NCBI GenBank assembly: GCA_002401215.1
Contig: NVSL01000035.1
Location: 6,753-14,646 of the forward strand
DNA: 7,894 bases
Origin: Flavobacteriaceae bacterium
Lineage (GTDB): Bacteria > Bacteroidota > Bacteroidia > Flavobacteriales > Flavobacteriaceae
Direction: 5' to 3'
The position numbers and the translations under genes are program-made. Each line of letters begins with the position of its first letter. Position 1 is the first letter of the stretch. The notes beneath the pieces are model-generated. The model was given only the letters and a program-made list of their open reading frames with translations. It was not told the origin of the DNA and searched no databases. Below, one piece after another: positions 1 to 6,275 of this stretch.

Positions 1-1865
1 TCTCCCCAATATCGCTGACGACTAAATACTGCGTCGCGCAAACGGTAGTTTATTTTACCATAACCAATCTTCTTTTTCTCCAGTTCATAGATAATCGTTT
101 TCATGGCTTTTTTATAAGCCAATCCATTTAAGAAATCAGAATTTGCAATCTTAGTTCCATTTTTATCTTCGTGTGCAGTTTCAGAAATATCAACACCTTC
201 AAAAATATTCGGAATCTCAATATCGAAGTGTTTTGCAAAATCATAATCACGCTGATCACCACAAGGAACCGCCATAACAGCACCTGTTCCATAACTCGCC
301 AATACGTAATCTCCAATCCAAATCTGAATTTTTTCACCCGTAAAAGGATGCTCAGCATACGCCCCAGTAAATACTCCAGAAATGGTTTTTACATCAGCCA
401 TACGATCACGCTCACTACGTTTTGCTGTAGCGTCAACATAAGTCTTAACGGCTTTTCTTTGCTTGTTTGTTGTAATATGAGATACCAATTCGTGCTCTGG
501 AGCTAAGGTCATAAATGACACTCCGAAAATAGTATCGGGTCTCGTTGTAAAGACATCGATTACTTTTACTGCTTCTTTTTTAACTTTCTTTTTGGCAACT
601 TTTTGAATTTCTGCAATCTTCGGAAATTGAATACCATTATTAATTTTAGATAGTACTCTGTCCAAGTTTTCAATAACTTCTTCATCAGAAATATAGGTAA
701 CAGTATAGCCTTCAGTTGCAAAATAATTAGCTCTTTCAATTTCATCTTCTTTACCAGAAAACTCTACGATTGCCTTTTTGTTAAAACTCACAAAATCGGT
801 GATAAAATCACCTAAGATATATTGTTGTCTGAATTTTACAGCACCTTTTTTCTTTCTTAATACATTCCAAAGCAATCTACTTGCTTTAGATGTATTTGAA
901 CGTAATTCTTTAATTTCTTCAATAACTTTGTAAGAAATTGCTCCCTTTTCTTCGGTTGATTCGTTCGGTAATACTTTAAAAGAAACCATGGCACCTTGCG
1001 AGCGACCAATCCAATTGGTTTGTGAATCTTTTAATGGCTGTGGCCAATCTATATTTTGTAATCCGTCTAACAAACGTTGTGAATATGCCGAAATTCGCAT
1101 AGACCATTGGGTCATTTTTTTGCGAACTACAGAATGCCCACCACGTTCCGAAACTCCGTTTATAATTTCGTCATTTGCTAAAACGGTTCCTAATCCAGGA
1201 CACCAATTTACTTCGGTATCCGACAAAAATGTCAAGCGATATTGTAATAAAATTTCTTGTTGTTTCTTTTTCGAAAACTTCTTCCATGCCGAAGCTGTAA
1301 ACGATACAATTTCATCATCACAAACAGCATTTACTTTTTTATTTCCTTCGGATTCAAAGATTGAAATCAATGTAGCAATATCTTCTGCTTTGTCTGATTC
1401 TTTGTTGTACCACGAGTTGTAAAGTTGGATAAAAATCCACTGTGTCCATTTGTAATATTCAGGACTTGAAGTTCTCACTTCGCGCGACCAATCAAAAGAA
1501 AAACCGATTCTGTCTAACTGACGACGATAAGTTTTAATATTTTCTTCGGTTGTTTTTGCAGGATGTTGTCCTGTCTGAATTGCATATTGTTCTGCCGGCA
1601 ATCCAAATGAATCATAGCCTTGAGGGTGCAATACATTAAAACCTTTATGACGTTTGTAGCGCGCATAAATATCAGAAGCGATATAGCCTAAAGGATGCCC
1701 AACATGTAAGCCAGCGCCCGAAGGATATGGAAACATATCTAATACATAAAACTTTGGAGCGTTTTTTAACGCACCAGAAAGAGGTGGGTTTTGTGCTTTA
1801 AAAGTTTGATTTTCGGCCCAATATTGTTGCCATTTATTTTCTATCTCAAGGTGATTGTAACTCAT
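1..1865 (-). CDS. leuS: Leucyl-tRNA synthetase (leucine--tRNA ligase), N-terminal 621 residues, with a DUF559-like insertion
   Basis: Class I aminoacyl-tRNA synthetase that charges tRNA-Leu with leucine in the cytoplasm and hydrolyses mischarged tRNA in its CP1 domain. The start is the ATG at 1865-1863 (MSYNHLEIENKWQQYW). Visible in order: the class I HIGH signature as HVGH at residues 54-57; an NWCP motif near 220, preceded by an extra segment (about 155-210) that I recall from Bacteroidota LeuRS; NWIGRS at 284-289, opening the editing domain; the threonine-rich editing motif TTRPDT at 440-445; the GTGAVMAVP stretch followed by DQRD (D537-D540); and RQRYWG at 616-621, where the window ends. 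The KMSKS loop, anticodon-binding domain and stop lie outside. In E. coli LeuRS the RQRYWG motif is near residue 420, so this protein is about 200 residues longer up to that point. Most of the excess is residues 299-434, described as a separate entry. The reading frame is uninterrupted. It diverges from uvrC and probably has its own promoter at 1983-1976. Confidence 0.97.
   Translation of the reverse strand, partial: MSYNHLEIENKWQQYWAENQTFKAQNPPLSGALKNAPKFYVLDMFPYPSGAGLHVGHPLGYIASDIYARYKRHKGFNVLHPQGYDSFGLPAEQYAIQTGQHPAKTTEENIKTYRRQLDRIGFSFDWSREVRTSSPEYYKWTQWIFIQLYNSWYNKESDKAEDIATLISIFESEGNKKVNAVCDDEIVSFTASAWKKFSKKKQQEILLQYRLTFLSDTEVNWCPGLGTVLANDEIINGVSERGGHSVVRKKMTQWSMRISAYSQRLLDGLQNIDWPQPLKDSQTNWIGRSQGAMVSFKVLPNESTEEKGAISYKVIEEIKELRSNTSKASRLLWNVLRKKKGAVKFRQQYILGDFITDFVSFNKKAIVEFSGKEDEIERANYFATEGYTVTYISDEEVIENLDRVLSKINNGIQFPKIAEIQKVAKKKVKKEAVKVIDVFTTRPDTIFGVSFMTLAPEHELVSHITTNKQRKAVKTYVDATAKRSERDRMADVKTISGVFTGAYAEHPFTGEKIQIWIGDYVLASYGTGAVMAVPCGDQRDYDFAKHFDIEIPNIFEGVDISETAHEDKNGTKIANSDFLNGLAYKKAMKTIIYELEKKKIGYGKINYRLRDAVFSRQRYWG
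564..971 (-). other. In-frame insertion in LeuRS carrying a DUF559 (Vsr-like endonuclease fold) domain
   Basis: Residues 299-434 of LeuRS lie between the first strand of the CP1 editing domain (AMVSFKV) and the strand leading to TTRPDT; E. coli has only a handful of residues there. The core, residues 322-408 (902-642), follows the DUF559/PF04480 pattern: a helix with LLW (331-333), then KFRQQ (344-348), an ITDF strand with D357, an IVEFSG strand with E368, and a C-terminal helix with ENLD (399-402). Family members usually read DFxC, then VELDG, then GGQH. Here the aspartate of ELDG is serine (S370) and the histidine of GGQH is absent, so nuclease activity is doubtful. A lysine-rich linker (about residues 418-432, with KKKVKKE) joins it back to the editing domain. 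The family call is from remembered motifs, not a search. Confidence 0.8.
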
Positions 1866-1881
1866 TTTTTATTGACTAATT

Positions 1882-1960
1882 GTCTTTACGAGGAATGAAA
1901 TGACGTGGTAATCTGTTTGATAAGATTGCCACAGCAAATTAAAATTTGCTTCGCAATGAC
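1882..1960. repeat. Imperfect palindrome (interspersed-repeat type) in the leuS leader
   Basis: The outer arms 1882-1893 and 1949-1960 pair at 10 of 12 positions, and the inner arms 1905-1914 and 1923-1932 pair at 10 of 10 including one G-T, around an 8-nt loop. A further perfect 8-bp inverted repeat (AGCAAATT, AA, AATTTGCT) occupies 1933-1950 and competes with the outer stem. Read on the minus strand the ends resemble the GTCATTGCGA...GCAATCT palindromes that I recall as dispersed repeats in Bacteroidota and other genomes. It lies 16 bases from the leuS ATG and downstream of the predicted leuS start point, so it would form most of the leuS 5' leader RNA. I cannot see other copies in this window. 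Confidence 0.7.
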
Positions 1961-1975
1961 GGATTTTTAAGTCTG

Positions 1976-1983
1976 CAAAGTTA
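1976..1983 (-). promoter_or_regulatory. Probable leuS promoter, -7 box
   Basis: The minus strand reads TAACTTTG, a full match to the Bacteroidota -7 consensus TANNTTTG. A TTG 15 bases upstream could be a weak -33 element; the spacing is a little short. Initiation would fall near 1970, giving a leader of about 105 nt that contains the palindrome at 1882-1960. Confidence 0.6.
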
Positions 1984-2011
1984 GGGTTTCTTTAGCAACA
2001 ATTAAAGTGTA

Positions 2012-2025
2012 AAAGTCAAGACTTT
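2012..2025. repeat. Small inverted repeat between the divergent leuS and uvrC promoters
   Basis: AAAGTC, AA, GACTTT forms a perfect 6-bp inverted repeat. It lies upstream of both candidate promoters, so it could be a protein-binding site, but a repeat this short in AT-rich DNA may be chance. Confidence 0.3.
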
Positions 2026-2057
2026 AAGGGGAGTGTTTTTAATCCAAAATCACAGTT

Positions 2058-2086
2058 TTTGTTTTGAAAAATATTAGGTAATTTCG
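2058..2086 (+). promoter_or_regulatory. Possible uvrC promoter
   Basis: TTTG at 2058-2061 and TAATTTCG at 2079-2086 are separated by 17 bases; the second matches TANNTTTG except for one C. The box ends only four bases before the uvrC ATG, so a transcript from it would be leaderless or nearly so. A promoter further upstream is an alternative. Confidence 0.4.
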
Positions 2087-2090
2087 CTGT

Positions 2091-3884
2091 ATGCAACCCA
2101 CCTTAGAAATTCAAATTAAAACTTTACCTACAAGCCCTGGAGTGTATCAATATTTTGATGCTGAGGATAAGATTTTGTATGTAGGAAAAGCGAAGAATTT
2201 AAAAAAAAGAGTGGCATCCTATTTTAATAAAAATCACGAAAATGGGAAAACGCGTGTGTTGGTTAAAAAGATTGCGAGTATAAAACACATCGTAGTAAAT
2301 ACTGAAACCGATGCGTTGTTATTAGAAAATAATCTGATAAAAAAATACCAACCTCGCTACAATGTGATGCTAAAGGATGACAAAACCTATCCTTGGATTT
2401 GTATTAAAAAAGAACGTTTTCCACGGATATTTTTAACTCGGAATGTCATCAAAGATGGGTCGGAATATTTTGGACCTTATACTTCTGTACGAACCGCAAA
2501 AGCGTTGCTAGACTTGATAAAGGAGTTGTATCAACTTAGAACTTGCAACTATTTTTTGAGCGCAGAAAACATCAGTAGTAAAAAATACAAGTTGTGTTTA
2601 GAGTATCATATTGGCAATTGTAAGGCGCCCTGTGAAAACCTGCAAACCGAAGAAAATTATGCCAAAGGAATTTCTGAAATTAGGCAAATAATTAAAGGTG
2701 ATTTTAAAGAAGCGTTGAAAACATTTAGTATGTTGATGACTAATTATGCGGATGATATGGAGTTTGAAATGGCGCAAAAAATAAAAGACAAACTATCACA
2801 TTTATCAAATTATCAAGCCAAGTCAACCGTGGTAAATCCATCGATAAATAATGTAGATGTCTTCTCTTTAATTTCGGACGAAAGTTATGGTTATGTCAAC
2901 TTTTTTAAAATAATGAACGGGTCTATCATCCAATCTCATACATCAGAAATAAAAAAGAAATTGGACGAAACGGATAAAGAATTATTAGAGTTGGCGATTG
3001 TAGAAATTCGGCAGCGATTTAACTCACAATCCAACGAAATTTATGTTCCTTTTCAAGTTGATTTAGGAGAAGATTTAAAAGTCATCATTCCAAAATTAGG
3101 AGATAAAAAACGGATTGTAGAGCTGTCAATTCGCAATGCAAAATATTATAGACAAGAGCAGTTTAAACAAATCAAAATTGTAGATCCGGATAGACACACC
3201 AACCGAATTATGGCGCAGATGAAAAAGGATTTACGCCTATCAAAAGAACCAAGACATATTGAGTGTTTCGACAATTCTAACATACAAGGAACGCATCCTG
3301 TGGCGGCTTGTGTGGTTTTTAAAAATGGAAAAGCGAGTAAAAAAGACTACCGTCATTTTAATATAAAAACAGTAGAAGGCCCCGATGATTTTGCATCGAT
3401 GGAAGAGGTGGTATATCGCCGATATAGAAGATTGTTAGAAGAAAATGAACCCTTGCCACAATTAATTATTGTTGATGGAGGCAAGGGACAGTTGTCATCT
3501 GCAGTAAAAAGTTTGGACGTTTTAGGACTCAGAAATAAAATTGCCATTATTGGAATTGCAAAAAGATTGGAAGAAATATATTATCCAAATGATTCAATTC
3601 CTTTATATTTGGATAAGAAATCAGAGTCGCTAAAAATCATTCAGCAATTGCGGAATGAAGCGCATCGATTTGGAATTACACATCATCGAAATAGGCGGAG
3701 TAAGACCGCGATACAGACAGAATTGGAACTGATTCCTGGAATAGGGCAACAAACAATTGTAACATTATTGCAACATTTTCGTTCTACTAAAAGAGTTATC
3801 GATGCGAGTTTGCAAGAATTGATAGACGTTATTGGAGACTCGAGAGCAAAAAAATTATACAACTATTACCAAACTAAAAAATGA
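2091..3884 (+). CDS. uvrC: Excinuclease ABC subunit C (UvrC)
   Basis: Incision nuclease of nucleotide excision repair: recruited by UvrB at damaged DNA, it cuts on the 3' side with its N-terminal domain and on the 5' side with its C-terminal domain. The 597-residue length is normal for the family. Visible in order: a GIY-YIG domain at about 14-95 (GVY 17-19, YVG 30-32, R40, metal-binding E79); four cysteines C152, C169, C177 and C181, matching the set that binds a [4Fe-4S] cluster in E. coli UvrC; a UVR motif at about 203-240 for UvrB contact; the RNase H-like nuclease domain at about 385-540, with D394 in ECFDNSN, D462 in IIVDGGKG and H525 in EAHRFGIT; and C-terminal helix-hairpin-helix motifs (IPGIG 548-552 onward). 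All expected catalytic residues are present. The ATG is chosen because the next methionine (M93) would remove the GIY-YIG domain. There is no Shine-Dalgarno, as usual in Bacteroidota. Confidence 0.97.
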   Translation: MQPTLEIQIKTLPTSPGVYQYFDAEDKILYVGKAKNLKKRVASYFNKNHENGKTRVLVKKIASIKHIVVNTETDALLLENNLIKKYQPRYNVMLKDDKTYPWICIKKERFPRIFLTRNVIKDGSEYFGPYTSVRTAKALLDLIKELYQLRTCNYFLSAENISSKKYKLCLEYHIGNCKAPCENLQTEENYAKGISEIRQIIKGDFKEALKTFSMLMTNYADDMEFEMAQKIKDKLSHLSNYQAKSTVVNPSINNVDVFSLISDESYGYVNFFKIMNGSIIQSHTSEIKKKLDETDKELLELAIVEIRQRFNSQSNEIYVPFQVDLGEDLKVIIPKLGDKKRIVELSIRNAKYYRQEQFKQIKIVDPDRHTNRIMAQMKKDLRLSKEPRHIECFDNSNIQGTHPVAACVVFKNGKASKKDYRHFNIKTVEGPDDFASMEEVVYRRYRRLLEENEPLPQLIIVDGGKGQLSSAVKSLDVLGLRNKIAIIGIAKRLEEIYYPNDSIPLYLDKKSESLKIIQQLRNEAHRFGITHHRNRRSKTAIQTELELIPGIGQQTIVTLLQHFRSTKRVIDASLQELIDVIGDSRAKKLYNYYQTKK

Positions 3885-3964
3885 ACCGAGCATCTAAAAT
3901 CATAGAGCAGAAAGGATTAAAAAAAAGCAAACACATATGTTACCTCTTAAAAAACAGAATTTGA
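3881..3964 (+). CDS. Possible 27-residue open frame linking uvrC and the patatin gene
   Basis: An ATG overlaps the uvrC stop as ATGA (3881-3884). The frame runs 27 codons (starting MNRASKIIEQKG, lysine- and arginine-rich, ending KNRI) to a TGA at 3962-3964, four bases before the patatin ATG. No family is recognised. It could be a coupling peptide that keeps ribosomes moving from uvrC to the next gene, or a chance frame; chance is quite possible at this length. There is no coding evidence beyond position. Confidence 0.25.
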   Translation: MNRASKIIEQKGLKKSKHICYLLKNRI

Positions 3965-3968
3965 ACAT

Positions 3969-6191
3969 ATGAAAAAGTTTTACATCTTTTTATTCATATT
4001 CACTATTTCGATTGGTTTTGCGCAAGAAAATGAATCGCCTAAAAAGGACTTGAAAGTCGGATTGGTCTTTTCGGGAGGAGGTGCAAAAGGGTTTGCCCAC
4101 ATTGGAGTTTTAAAAGTTTTGGAAGAGGCTGGAGTACGCGTAGATTTTATTGGAGGAACGAGTATGGGGTCAATGGTGGGCTCGTTGTATGCCGCTGGTT
4201 ATTCTGCTTCAGAAATTGACTCGATTTTTAGAAATGTTGATTTTACCAAAGTAATGCTAGATGATGTGCCGCGTAAATCGAAACCATTTTACGAAAAAGA
4301 AAATGGCGAAAAGTATGCACTTTCTTTACCTGTTAAAAAAGGGAAAGTTGGGATTCCGAAAGCACTATCTAAAGGGCAAAATGTTTCTAATTTATTAACA
4401 GAGATGTTGAGTCATGTTGATACGATTACAGATTTTACGCAATTACCAATTCCTTTTGTATGTGTTGCTACAAATATTGAAACAGGAAAAAAAGAAGTTC
4501 TAAATAGTGGGTTTTTACCCAAGGCGGTACAGGCGAGTAGTGCGTTTCCTACATTATTAAACCCTGTAGAAATTGATGGAAAATTATTGGTTGATGGAGG
4601 GATTTTAGACAACTACCCAGTTGATGAAGTTTTAAAATTGGGACCCGATATTATTATAGGAGTTGAGTTGGGAAATGATTTATCGACTAGAGAAGACTTA
4701 AACTCGGCGGTAGATATTGTAAATCAGATTATGAGTTTTCAAATTTATCAATCGTACGATGAAAATATTAAGAACACCGATGTGCACATCACCCCAAATA
4801 TGAAAGGGTATTCGGTAACAACATTCGAATTTTATGATGAAATTTATAAATTAGGAGAGGTTGCTGCCAGAGAACATTTTGATGAATTGGTGAAAATTGC
4901 TGAGCAACAAACGGTGAAAAGAGCTCCGTTTGTAATAAAGAAACGAGAGAATAAAATTATAATTAAGTCAATCCAAATTGAAGGGAATGAAGATTATACG
5001 AGAACTTATGTAAAAAGTAAATTGGGTATTAAACTTAATGATACGATTGCTTACAGCTCTTTTGTAGACGGAATTAATAATTTATCAGCTACAGGAAACT
5101 TTACAAGTGTACAATATAAGGTTGTCGATTTGGAAGATGGAGGGCAGCGAGTTGAATTAAAACTAAAGCAAAATGAGATTTCTACTTATGTAAAATTAGC
5201 AGCGCATTATGATGACCTATATAAAACTGCCATTTTGGTTAATATTACGGCTAAACATGCTTTGATAAAGAATGATATTTTTGCGCTCGATATAATTTTA
5301 GGCGATAATATTAGGTATAATTTCGATTATTTTATTGACAATGGGTCTAACTATAGTTTTGGTTTTAAATCGAGTTATCATCGATTTAGTGAAGATGTTA
5401 TGTTTGATTATGTTCCAGATGTTGCCCGAATTAATTTAAAATATCGAGACTTTACAAATCAACTTTTTTTACAATCAGTATTGAGTAGAAAGTTGGCGAT
5501 TGGTATAGGGTTAGAGCAAAAAAAAATTACTGCTTATACCAATACTTTTACAAGTTCAGTTTTAAGTGCAGGTGAAGATTCTGATAAGTTTTACTTTGAC
5601 AAGTCGAACTATTTTAATTTTATTTCTTATTTAAAGTTTGATACCTACGACAAAAAATATTTTCAGAAAAAAGGAGTGTATTTAGCGGCTGATTTTAGGT
5701 GGTATGTATTTTCATCAGATTATAATGATAATTTTAATTCATTTTCTCAGTTAAAAGGAGAGCTTGGTTTTGCCTATACTTTTTTTGATAAATTAACGCT
5801 ACAACTTATATCAAAAGCAGGAGTTACTATTGGCGATAACAATAATCCAATATTAGATTTTAATTTAGGAGGATATAATGAAAACAACATCAATACTTTC
5901 GAGTCATTAATAGGGTATGAGTTTGCGGCTTTAAATGGAGGTAGTTTTGTAAAATCAACATTAAAAGTTAGGTTCGAAATATTTAAGAACAACTATTTAA
6001 TGGGCGCAGCATCTGTTGCACGTGTTGATGATGATATATGGAATAATGGAGATGTTTTTGCTGACACAAAAACAGGTTTTGGTATTGGATATGGATTAGA
6101 TTCCTTCTTAGGACCTATTGAATTGAACTACACCTATTCGCCAGATACTAAAAACAATTACATCTTTTTTAATTTAGGATACTGGTTCTAA
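3969..6191 (+). CDS. Patatin-like phospholipase fused to POTRA and outer-membrane beta-barrel (PlpD/type Vd-like)
   Basis: Predicted serine lipase or phospholipase of the cell envelope, 740 residues. A signal peptide (MKKFYIFLFIFTISIGFA, likely cut after A18) sends it across the inner membrane; no lipobox cysteine is present. The patatin domain spans about 28-310: oxyanion-hole glycines in SGGGAKG (35-41), nucleophile S65 in GTSMG (63-67), and dyad aspartate D209 in DGG (209-211). Residues about 328-400 look like one POTRA repeat (IIIKSIQIEGN onward). From about 405 to the end the sequence is an alternating aromatic and polar pattern typical of an Omp85-type barrel, ending in the outer-membrane signature FFNLGYWF. 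This order matches Pseudomonas PlpD and Fusobacterium FplA (type Vd secretion). Whether the lipase is displayed outside or faces the periplasm cannot be read from the sequence. It lies 84 bp after uvrC without a clear promoter, so it is probably co-transcribed, and a terminator follows. Confidence 0.92.
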   Translation: MKKFYIFLFIFTISIGFAQENESPKKDLKVGLVFSGGGAKGFAHIGVLKVLEEAGVRVDFIGGTSMGSMVGSLYAAGYSASEIDSIFRNVDFTKVMLDDVPRKSKPFYEKENGEKYALSLPVKKGKVGIPKALSKGQNVSNLLTEMLSHVDTITDFTQLPIPFVCVATNIETGKKEVLNSGFLPKAVQASSAFPTLLNPVEIDGKLLVDGGILDNYPVDEVLKLGPDIIIGVELGNDLSTREDLNSAVDIVNQIMSFQIYQSYDENIKNTDVHITPNMKGYSVTTFEFYDEIYKLGEVAAREHFDELVKIAEQQTVKRAPFVIKKRENKIIIKSIQIEGNEDYTRTYVKSKLGIKLNDTIAYSSFVDGINNLSATGNFTSVQYKVVDLEDGGQRVELKLKQNEISTYVKLAAHYDDLYKTAILVNITAKHALIKNDIFALDIILGDNIRYNFDYFIDNGSNYSFGFKSSYHRFSEDVMFDYVPDVARINLKYRDFTNQLFLQSVLSRKLAIGIGLEQKKITAYTNTFTSSVLSAGEDSDKFYFDKSNYFNFISYLKFDTYDKKYFQKKGVYLAADFRWYVFSSDYNDNFNSFSQLKGELGFAYTFFDKLTLQLISKAGVTIGDNNNPILDFNLGGYNENNINTFESLIGYEFAALNGGSFVKSTLKVRFEIFKNNYLMGAASVARVDDDIWNNGDVFADTKTGFGIGYGLDSFLGPIELNYTYSPDTKNNYIFFNLGYWF

Positions 6192-6214
6192 ATCACAAAC
6201 TATTTAAAACAAAA

Positions 6215-6247
6215 AAAGTCCTATTACAACTAGTGCAATAGGACTTT
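6215..6247. terminator. Bidirectional hairpin terminator between convergent patatin and rng genes
   Basis: An 11-bp perfect stem (AAAGTCCTATT at 6215-6225 with AATAGGACTTT at 6237-6247) closes an 11-nt loop. On the minus strand the stem ends in a seven-T run followed by GTTT, a strong intrinsic terminator for rng. On the plus strand the tail is TTTCATCTTT, so termination of the uvrC-patatin transcript is probably weaker. It lies 23 bases after the patatin stop and 28 bases after the rng stop. Confidence 0.85.
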
Positions 6248-6275
6248 CATCTTTGATATTTGTCAATGCCTTCAC

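Noticed and set aside
171..506. Plus-strand open frame of 111 codons
   Set aside because: Antisense to the leuS editing domain containing TGAVMAVP and DQRD; a shadow frame.
564..971. Intein or frameshifted insertion sequence in leuS
   Set aside because: No N-terminal Cys/Ser splice block, no C-terminal HN motif, no terminal inverted repeats or target duplication seen, and the reading frame is continuous.
988..1422. Plus-strand open frame of 144 codons
   Set aside because: It lies wholly antisense to leuS, which has continuous family motifs here; the translated product resembles nothing I recognise.
1882..1960. tRNA or small structured RNA gene
   Set aside because: The length is tRNA-like, but there is no T-arm GTTCRA motif, no acceptor stem of normal form and no anticodon arm; a palindromic repeat explains it better.
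1866..1983. T-box riboswitch in front of leuS
   Set aside because: The leader lacks a T-box sequence (TGGTACCGCG type) and a terminator/antiterminator pair, and T-boxes are mainly known from Firmicutes and Actinobacteria.
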